In this document: positions 57,106-64,000 of the stretch, in pieces
How positions within the stretch are numbered: position 1 is the first letter of the stretch
Layout: every line of letters begins with the position of its first letter
Assembly (NCBI RefSeq): GCF_026262505.1
Contig: NC_067207.1
Span: forward strand, 16,522,082-16,586,081
Length of the DNA stretch: 64,000 nt
Direction of reading: 5' to 3'
From: Trichomonas vaginalis G3
Lineage: Eukaryota > Parabasalia > Trichomonadida > Trichomonadidae
Notes under the pieces: generated by a model
The model's database searches: none
What the model was told of the DNA's origin: nothing
The model's input: the letters and a program-made list of their open reading frames with translations, nothing else
Translations under genes and position numbers: made by a program

Positions 57106-57800
57106 CTTGTATGTGTTTTTTTGATTCCAAATTGTGCTCCTAATTCTTTAAATGAACCAGAATGTTTCAACCAAGTTAATGTTATTAGCAATCTCGATTC
57201 CAATGATACTCTAGTGTGTTTATAATGATTGTGTTCAAGAGTATTAAAATAAAGATGTAATAAATCTCTAAAATCTTTGCATGTCAAATTTGTCAATTTT
57301 GTGAGACGATTATTTTGTTGCTCCCTTAAAATTTCTTCGATCCTAATTTTTAGTGGTTCTTTGATCTTTGGCTCTGGTACATCATTTACAGGAACATCAA
57401 CAAATGATTCCATATATTCTGCTTCTCTTTGGGTAAAAAATGAAATTGGATCTGTTGGATCGATTTCATTTTCTGAAATTTCAGATGAAGTCGCAATTTG
57501 AATGGGATTAACCACTGTCACGTTTTCTTGTGCTGGAGGAGGAATTTGTTCTGTTGCAGCAGGTTCCCTTTCTGATCGTGAATGGCGCACAGTTGCTGTA
57601 GAAGTTTGTGTTGGAGGAGGGTTTTGTACTGGTGCAGCTGGTTCCCTTTCTGATCTTGAACGGCGCACAGTTGCTGTAGAAGTTTGTGTTGGAGCAGGGT
57701 TTTGTACAGATGCTTGAGAACTTCTTGGTGTTTGCGAGTTTCGAGTTCCTGATGCTTGCGAACTTCGAGTACTGGATGTTGTTCTTTGCCGATTGGACAT
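57106..57800 (-). pseudogene. HTH/DDE-type transposase gene, truncated by Maverick B
   Basis: The start is chosen at 57800 (M-S-N-R-Q-R) because ATCACTTCATTA, a trichomonad initiator, stands directly before it. A Ser/Thr/Pro-rich N-terminus contains a repeated segment (T-Q-T-S-T-A-T-V-R near 50 and 80). It is followed by R-L-L-I-T-L-T-W-L-K-H-S-G-S-F-K-E-L then F-G-I-K-K-T, the helix-turn-helix that precedes the DDE_Tnp_4 catalytic domain of Harbinger-like transposases. The catalytic domain is missing: coding sequence enters the Maverick B terminus at 57105. The remainder is not on the other side of Maverick B. Confidence 0.7.
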
Positions 57801-57827
57801 TAATGAAGTGATAATTGTTGATTTCAA

Positions 57828-58944
57828 AAATTTTATTTATTTTATAAAATTGATACTATATTCAATTTTTAAAAGCACAAAGATGTTCGGCCATTTATGA
57901 AGCATTGAATAGAATTTCGACAAGAAAAAAATTATTATAATTCTTGTATTGATAATAAGATTTTGCAAGCAATTAAAATTATATGGAGTATGATACAGAT
58001 TATCTTCCAAATACAGCAAAAATATATAAAATCGATTTATTAATAAATCCAAGGCGTCTTCAGGCTTAAAAAAAGATTTTTTTGCCTGTAATGTTTATTA
58101 TTATCTAATAACTTATCTTATTTTCGCACATATAATATTAGTAGATTAGTGCAAATAGTATTTGATAGATACTAGTTGAAAATACCATTTTAAAAAAAAT
58201 AAAAAAATACTCATTCCTAAAATTATTTTTTATTACTAGGATATCATACAGTGTTTCATTATTTATAATCAAATTAAGTAAATTTGCAACTGACTTTTTA
58301 GTGTATTTTTTTGAATGCTTTCAGAATTATATTTGCTACTAAACAGAATTGTTGTTAACTTTATTATACGATTTTAAAGTTTTAATGATATACTTTTCTG
58401 ATAATTACAAAACGATATGAACTTTTTCTGATAATACGATTAATTTTTTTAAAAAAATAGTTTTGGGATTCGGTTGTATTACTTCTCAATAACAAAGCAA
58501 TTCACAAAGATTTTTTGAATCTAGAATGGCTGTTTATCCATTTTAGACTGCTCACAATATGGTTTTTCTGCATACTTGCCGAAATCAGAGATCTAAAATC
58601 AAACAATCTCGATAACAAATACCTCAATCCCACTTTACTGGTCAAAATTCTTGAAGTCTTACTTTACTGCACTAATTAATCATAATTTACCTTTAACTAA
58701 AAAATATTACATAAATCTAACAAAAAAACCTTTAGCAATAAAAATACATTTACTCAAGCCTATCGGCAACTCAAATCTAAAAAACTTTTTATAACATTCT
58801 TATTAGAATTTTTATTTTATTTTTATATTTATATTTTTTAGTTCACTTTTTAAATAATGATCTTTAGATTGAACCAATAACGCGATTTTCCATATAAATC
58901 GCGATTTTTTTGAAAAATCGCGACCACAATAAAATCGCAATTCA
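57828..58944. other. AT-rich non-coding region
   Basis: No gene, tandem repeat or inverted element was recognised up to about 58865. From there CGCGATTT/AAATCGCG motifs cluster (58878-58940) as short palindromes into which the following elements are inserted. Confidence 0.5.
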
Positions 58945-59992
58945 TTAAGGGTGCACACGAGAGGATCATGTAAACTTCAGAATTTAGAACCTTATTTTTA
59001 GGCATTATCTTGGCCACCTATTTAGGCTCGAAAAGCAAAAAATATCAAAAAATACAACTTGAGTCCATTATGACCCTTTCATGGAGGTAGTTTTTATCCG
59101 CTAGTATTTTCCCTTTGAATCTCTTTACAATTCGAAATCAAATTCAAATCTCAGTAGAAGAAAGGAAGAATCGACTTATTACGGTTGTAATACAAATAAA
59201 TACATATATTTAATTATTTTTATTTACATAATAATTGTTTGAAGCTCATATTCCATCAAATTTTTAAATAAAAACATTAAAATGTTGAAAATGTTCATAT
59301 ATTTTAATAGGGTTTTGGCACTTTATTGAGGAATTACTACATACATAGTCGAACTGAACTTGATATTTTGAAATTTAAATTATTTATCAAAATTAAAATT
59401 TAACTTGAAATTTATAATTATTTAGTCATATTTTGCATAATTCTAAGTAGATTTTGTAAAAAATCAAGAAAGAAAAATTTTAACGTGCTTTATTTTTTCT
59501 TTTTTATAATAATACATATTATTATATAATTAACATATTCATAATGTTTCACCCTTTCAAAAATATAATCTTCCTCCTCTCAAATAAACGTACATACGGG
59601 TGGCCTCTTTTTTCAAAAAATTAAAATTTGAAATTTTGGGCTCAAATATTAGAGATTTTTTCAACCTTCAACGATATATGTTGTCTATATCAGACTTCCT
59701 TTCTTTTTGATACTTAACATTGTTCCTAAATCTTAGCCGTTAAGGCTGTTCTGAAAATATTTTTTTTTTCGAAAAAATCCGAAAAAAATTTTAAAATTCA
59801 AAAATCCCTTAATTCCTGAGGATTTTGGAAAAAAGTTTTTACATGAACATGTGTATATTATATGAAGTATATTGATAAGGTAAAAATCAAATTTTATTGC
59901 ATATTCATCGAGAAAATAAACTAACGAATCCCTCAAAATTGAGAGGGTAATCCTCCTCCTCTCAAATAAACGTACATACGGGTGCACCCTTA
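58945..59992. mobile_element. 1.05-kb inverted-repeat element, TTAAGGGTGC family
   Basis: TTAAGGGTGCAC at 58945 is mirrored by GTGCACCCTTAA ending at 59992. The block CTCAAATAAACGTACATACG occurs twice (59578 and 59960). No convincing gene. The same TTAAGGGTGC terminus marks the MITE at 20520. It interrupts a cluster of CGCGATTT motifs (58878-58940 and 59996-60025). Confidence 0.65.
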
Positions 59993-60033
59993 AAAAACGC
60001 GATTTTAAAAAAGTCGCGATTTTTCTAAAAATG

Positions 60034-60559
60034 TTCCGTACCGAAATGCATCACTAGAAAAGTGACAAAAAGCGACACTTACTCTTATTTTGCGCGGCAA
60101 TTTTTCTAAGTTATTTTGTTAAGCTAAATGTGTTATATATCAAATCAGCTTTATAAATATTATAGAGAAGTTTATTTGTATTTTTATTTTTAATTATTAT
60201 TATTTTTTAAATTAAAAGAAAACATTAGAATTATATGGATATATTTAAATTAATTATAAAAATAAAATTGAATATATTGAAGTTTGAGTTTATAGGTATA
60301 CAAATTTTAGAGGCATTTTGGCTGAGAACTATTGTCTGCGAGGTACATGGATAGAATCAGTACCTCGCAGACTATAGTTCTCTATATGGCGCCCAAAAAA
60401 AATTTATGATTGTTTTTTATCAAATCTTATCCATATTATTCTATTAATGTTAATTATATTTTATCAATTATATTTTTTAAATAATAAACACAAAATCCAC
60501 TAATTTAAAATTGGCGCCAAATATCACTTTTGCTAGTGATGCATTTCGGTATGATATAC
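60034..60559. mobile_element. MITE copy 2 of the 18-bp-end family
   Basis: ACCGAAATGCATCACTAG at 60040-60057 with its mirror at 60533-60550. The sequence matches copy 1 (55993-56769) nearly base for base but lacks its 247-bp block of extra hairpins. Flanks GATTTTTCTAAAAATG (60018-60033) and GAATTTTCTAAAAAAT (60560-60575) agree at 13 of 16 positions, a decayed duplication of the same length as for copy 1. Confidence 0.85.
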
Positions 60560-60575
60560 GAATTTTCTAAAAAAT

Positions 60576-61029
60576 CGCGATTTATATATTTAAATCGTGA
60601 TTAAAAAAGTGGTTGCGGTTTTCCATATTGTTTAATGACATTATATAATCTTTTATTCCATTAAATTTTAATTTATACGAATCATTATGAAAAATTTAGT
60701 ATATACAGAAATTAAAAAATTTTGAGTTAATTTATTTTAAAAAATTATTTTTACTCTGGGTGTTAAAATCTATGATAAAAAAATAAATAAAAAATTTTAA
60801 CGTTAATTTTTAAAGTTTATTTTTTCAAAAATTATTTTTTTTTATTTTGTGAAGTGTCAAAAATTTTAAAGTTTATTTTTTAAAGTTTATTTTTTAAAAA
60901 ATTATTATTTTTATTTTTTGTAAATGTCAGAAATATTTTACGTGTCAAACGGTTTTTGTAAATTCTAGTAATTTGAGTACTAAGAGGCGTAGACCCTTGG
61001 TACCCAATTACTAGATACTAACTTCTGTT
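60576..61029. other. AT-rich non-coding region
   Basis: Simple A/T-rich sequence with repeated TTTAAAGTTTATTTTT blocks (about 60819, 60869 and 60885), also seen in Maverick promoters. No gene. Confidence 0.4.
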
Positions 61030-61405
61030 CTAGCATATGCAATTTTCGTTAATAAAATCGACCTCGTCAAAGTCATTGTTGAACATGGTGCTGATATCAA
61101 TATGAAGCTTAAGATCATTTATTTTTTAATCGAATTTTCTTTCTTTACATATTTATCTTTGTTTTCTTGCATTTTTTATGATATCATATTTATCATTATT
61201 GCATAAAATTATCTTTCTTTTCATATCTATTATTGTTGCATGATGTTTTCCAGTTTGTCATATCAATCATTCTTAAATGAGATTTTCTTTCTCATTATAT
61301 TTCTCATTGCTTTATAAAGCTTTAATCAAAACACCTCTCGAACTTGCAATTGATGAAGATTTTACTTATATTGTAAAGTACTTGAAAGAGCATGGTGCCA
61401 AATAA
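61030..61405 (+). pseudogene. Ankyrin-repeat gene remnant in two pieces
   Basis: 61030-61110 encodes I-D-L-V-K-V-I-V-E-H-G-A-D-I-N, and 61328-61405 encodes T-P-L-E-L-A-I-D-E and Y-L-K-E-H-G-A-K followed by a stop. Both are standard ankyrin repeats, large numbers of which exist in trichomonads. About 215 bases of AT-rich sequence separate them in place of a repeat middle, and there is no start codon. It is the decayed 3' end of a larger gene. Confidence 0.75.
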
Positions 61406-62378
61406 TAATAAATAATTTCTAAAGTTCTTTAGAACGTGCTTTAACCCGATATCAAATTTGATGAAATAAAACTTTATTTTTCTTAAACATTATATTTTTC
61501 TATACTAATTGATTCGTATGGTTCAAATATCATCACTATATATCATGATTTTTCCTTATATTGAAGTTTTATAAAGGAAGAAAAAGTTATCTTTATGAGC
61601 TAAATTTGTTATAAAATACATCTCCAAAGATAGTGAACATCTTGGCAACAAAAACAAAAGGAAATTCACACGCAATCCATCCCAAATCCACAATTCTTCA
61701 AAAAGCTATTGATGATAATGCTATTAACAAATAGAATACATATAAACAACTAAAATCATAATACCAAGGATACATCTTTAATCAATAACCATGAAGAAAT
61801 CAATGTCAAATATACACGATGGAAAATCATGTTCTCTCAGTATTCACAAAAAATATAATTTTTGCTGTAAATTATGATACAACACTTGCAATTTTAAAAT
61901 GGTAAAATTAATTTTGTACTGTAAGGATGTCAATTTGGAAGAAAAGTGAGAAAATTCCTAAAATTCTAAAAATGAATTTTCCAAACGTACTTTTTTATCT
62001 CATTTTTTTGATTTTGAAAAAAATTTGGAGAGAAGAACTCTTCGTTTTTGAATTTTGTCACGATGGGTTTAAAGTATATTAGACACATGTATTGATATTA
62101 CTATTTTTGTATATTTTGAGAGAAAATCCCTAAAAAGTGAGAAAATCTGAGATGGTTTGAGAAAATATATAAACTATTGAAAATTTGAATTAAACTTCTA
62201 ATTTGGAAAAAAGAAATTTGGAAAGAAGAAAATTCAAAAATCGAGATTTAGACTCAGTATCAAATGGAGAACAAAATGTTTCTTCATATGAAGGAAAAAA
62301 TTTTCTTGAGAAGAAATAGAGTTTTTAAAATTTTATTGTATGTAATGAAATAAACAAATATTAAAATTATTTTTTGAT
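61406..62378. other. AT-rich non-coding region
   Basis: No gene or structured repeat seen. Runs such as GAGAAAATCC/GAAAATTTT recur without a regular period. Confidence 0.4.
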
Positions 62379-62973
62379 GGGGCGGCGACAAATTTGCCCA
62401 GCCAGTAAAGTATTCAATTTTTTTGCATTTTTTTAAAGCTTCTTAACTTAAATCATGGAATGTCTCAAAGACAAAAGTAGCATACAGCGTGTAAAGCTAA
62501 AGAAAGATAATCATAATTAATACCTTAATTTTTAATATTACGCATTTTTAGGTGCAAAATTTAAAAACATTCTAATACAATAGAGCAGTTTCCGAAAGTA
62601 GCATACAGCATGCAAAGCTAAAGAAAGATAATCATAATTAATACCTTTAAAGTTTAAAATCTTGATTTTTTTTAAAATCAAATATTTATAACTTTAATAC
62701 ATACAGCTTAAACCTTATACTTGTTTTCTCTTGTGAGAAAGCAATCTTACAAAGCTAACAATCCTAAAAAATAAAGAATTAAAATTTAATAATTTAATCT
62801 AACAAAATTTCTCTCTTTATCCTTTTGCACTCTTTATATGCAACTCAAATACATCATATAATATTCCTATAATACTCTTGCCTCAAACAATGACGAACAA
62901 ACTGCTATTCTCATTTAATTACAGACCAAATCTATTCAAATTTCTGAATTTTTAATTTTCATTTCAATTTCAA
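62379..62973. promoter_or_regulatory. MULE left terminus and upstream region
   Basis: GGGGCGGCGACAAATTTGCC at 62379 matches the GACAAATTTGCC inverted end of the element at 29916-30933 and is taken as the left end of the MULE whose gene starts at 62974. AGCATACAGCGTGTAAAGC...AATACCTT occurs twice (about 62479 and 62599). Just before the ATG, TTTTCATTTCAATTTCAA offers TCA-type initiators. Confidence 0.6.
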
Positions 62974-63987
62974 ATGGAATTAGAAGAAGAAACTATCTTT
63001 ACTGTTATGGATCTTTGTAAATTTGGAGTTAAACAAGAAATACAAGCACAGTATGGATATGGTGAACGTGTCAGGAAAGAAAGATCTCAGATTTCATTCC
63101 ACTGCAAATATCCAAAATGTCCTGCACATTTTAATGTTGCAATCTTGGATCAAAATAAATACAAACTAATCAAAATAGTTGAAGAACATGATCATTCCGC
63201 CCCAAATGACAAAAGTCAATATTCGTCTGTCTTTTATCGCAAATATTTAGAACATTACTTCCAAACAGATGACAATCAAAGAGCGATAGCACAGCTAAAT
63301 GCATTCAAAGATCTTGAAATTCCTCTTACAGGTCCGTCCATTCCAGAGATGTACGCTCAAAAACCACGTGCAATCAAACGATTTGCAGAGAGAATACATG
63401 CTCTTCAAACTAGATATTCTCCTGACGATGTTGTGTCATTGCAAATCTTTGTTCAGACAGTACAAGAAGAATCTCCAGATGATCTCATTGCATTTGAAGT
63501 CTCAGACAATAATATGTGTTTCTATTACGCGCCTTTTGAAGGAAAAGCTTATGCGCATAGTATCAAGACATTTCATATAGACAGCACCTATAAATTGTTG
63601 CGATCAAACATTCCATTGTATGCATTTACTGGCAAAATCAAAGATTTTCACATTTTCTCTTTTTTATATTTCTTTTGTCAACCAGACACTTATCAAAACA
63701 TTCAAGTTTGCGTGTGCGCCTATCTCAGATGGGTAACAATTGAGCCAGAATACATTAGCATGGACTGTGCTCCACAGATAGCTCAAGCAATAGAAGAAAG
63801 CATTCCACAAGCTCAAATACTTTGGTGCGGAGTACATGTTCTTCGTGCAATTCTTCGCAAATCAAATAAGTTTTCTTCTCAAGAAAAATTTGAACAATTC
63901 TATAATTTGATGAAGGATTTAGTCTTCAAATTAGGTGCAGAACATGAGGAAGAAGCAAATGCTGCCTATGATCAAGTTCTGGAGTAG
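62974..63987 (+). CDS. MULE transposase with WRKY/GCM1-like zinc finger, truncated
   Basis: A 337-residue protein. Residues about 40-75 form a C-K-Y-P-K-C...H-D-H zinc finger (FAR1/FLYWCH/WRKY-GCM1 type) for DNA binding. The MULE catalytic domain follows: F-H-I-D-S-T-Y-K-L near 198 supplies the first Asp, Y-I-S-M-D-C-A-P-Q near 258 the second, and C-G-V-H-V-L-R near 280 the conserved His strand. A TAG at 63985 ends the frame before the expected third acidic residue and C-terminal region. MULE transposases are usually over 500 residues, so this is probably a pseudogene or the window ends just after a nonsense change. Confidence 0.88.
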   Translation: MELEEETIFTVMDLCKFGVKQEIQAQYGYGERVRKERSQISFHCKYPKCPAHFNVAILDQNKYKLIKIVEEHDHSAPNDKSQYSSVFYRKYLEHYFQTDDNQRAIAQLNAFKDLEIPLTGPSIPEMYAQKPRAIKRFAERIHALQTRYSPDDVVSLQIFVQTVQEESPDDLIAFEVSDNNMCFYYAPFEGKAYAHSIKTFHIDSTYKLLRSNIPLYAFTGKIKDFHIFSFLYFFCQPDTYQNIQVCVCAYLRWVTIEPEYISMDCAPQIAQAIEESIPQAQILWCGVHVLRAILRKSNKFSSQEKFEQFYNLMKDLVFKLGAEHEEEANAAYDQVLE

Positions 63988-64000
63988 TTAGTATGGTTAT

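Noticed and set aside
57277-57717. Plus-strand frames opposite the transposase fragment
   Set aside because: They are antisense to a gene with a recognisable HTH region and a host initiator.

Overview
The window looks like nuclear DNA of a flagellated trichomonad (parabasalid): an AT-rich genome, compact genes with no visible introns, start codons preceded by TCA-type initiator sequences (for example TCACTTTCATTCGT just before the nucleoside diphosphate kinase ATG), an IFT46 gene, a BspA-like leucine-rich-repeat gene, and very dense Maverick/Polinton and MULE-like DNA transposons. I cannot fix the species; a Trichomonas or Tritrichomonas relative fits best.

Layout. (1) 1-14105: the right-hand part of Maverick A, with two virion-type proteins, a phage-like fibre cluster, a 119-bp tandem repeat, a primase-SF3 helicase bracketed by inverted copies of that repeat, a frameshifted retroviral-type integrase, a protein-primed DNA polymerase B carrying an HNH-like Cys/His insert, and a candidate terminal-protein gene. 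Its right end truncates a BspA-like gene. (2) 14104-20519: that BspA-like gene, also split in frame by a 6.0-kb inverted-repeat element (14207-20230, 9-bp target duplication) that is packed with GC-rich hairpins and about 20 copies of a 112-bp palindromic unit and has no recognisable transposase. (3) 20520-21920: a 149-bp MITE and a fold-back element with arms of about 420 bp. (4) 22199-27920: the host gene island: SAPS-domain PP6 regulatory subunit, NDP kinase, DUF1963 protein and IFT46. (5) 27973-31250: two non-autonomous inverted-repeat elements, one with a 122-bp hairpin repeat. (6) 31251-35656: a fragment of a further virus-like element (two divergent genes with frameshifts). (7) 35657-57105: Maverick B, 21.4 kb and complete end to end, with terminal inverted repeats of about 0.65-0.7 kb that each carry a gene copy. 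It encodes an FtsK/HerA-type ATPase, several jelly-roll-like virion candidates, a collagen-like and tail-collar fibre, integrase, polymerase B and a major capsid candidate. (8) 57106-64000: a truncated HTH/DDE-type transposase gene, nested MITEs, ankyrin remnants and a MULE transposase gene with a WRKY/GCM1-like zinc finger.

How the parts fit. In each Maverick the polymerase with its terminal protein, plus the helicase in A, would copy the element; the integrase would insert it; and the ATPase, capsid-like and fibre genes would build a particle. In B nearly every gene except the polymerase carries a frameshift or an in-frame stop, so B is a decaying copy. The terminal-repeat genes, shared promoter blocks and shared small hairpins show that A and B are related. 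The more unusual signals are the hairpin-filled non-autonomous elements and a MITE family that appears to make target duplications of about 16 bp.
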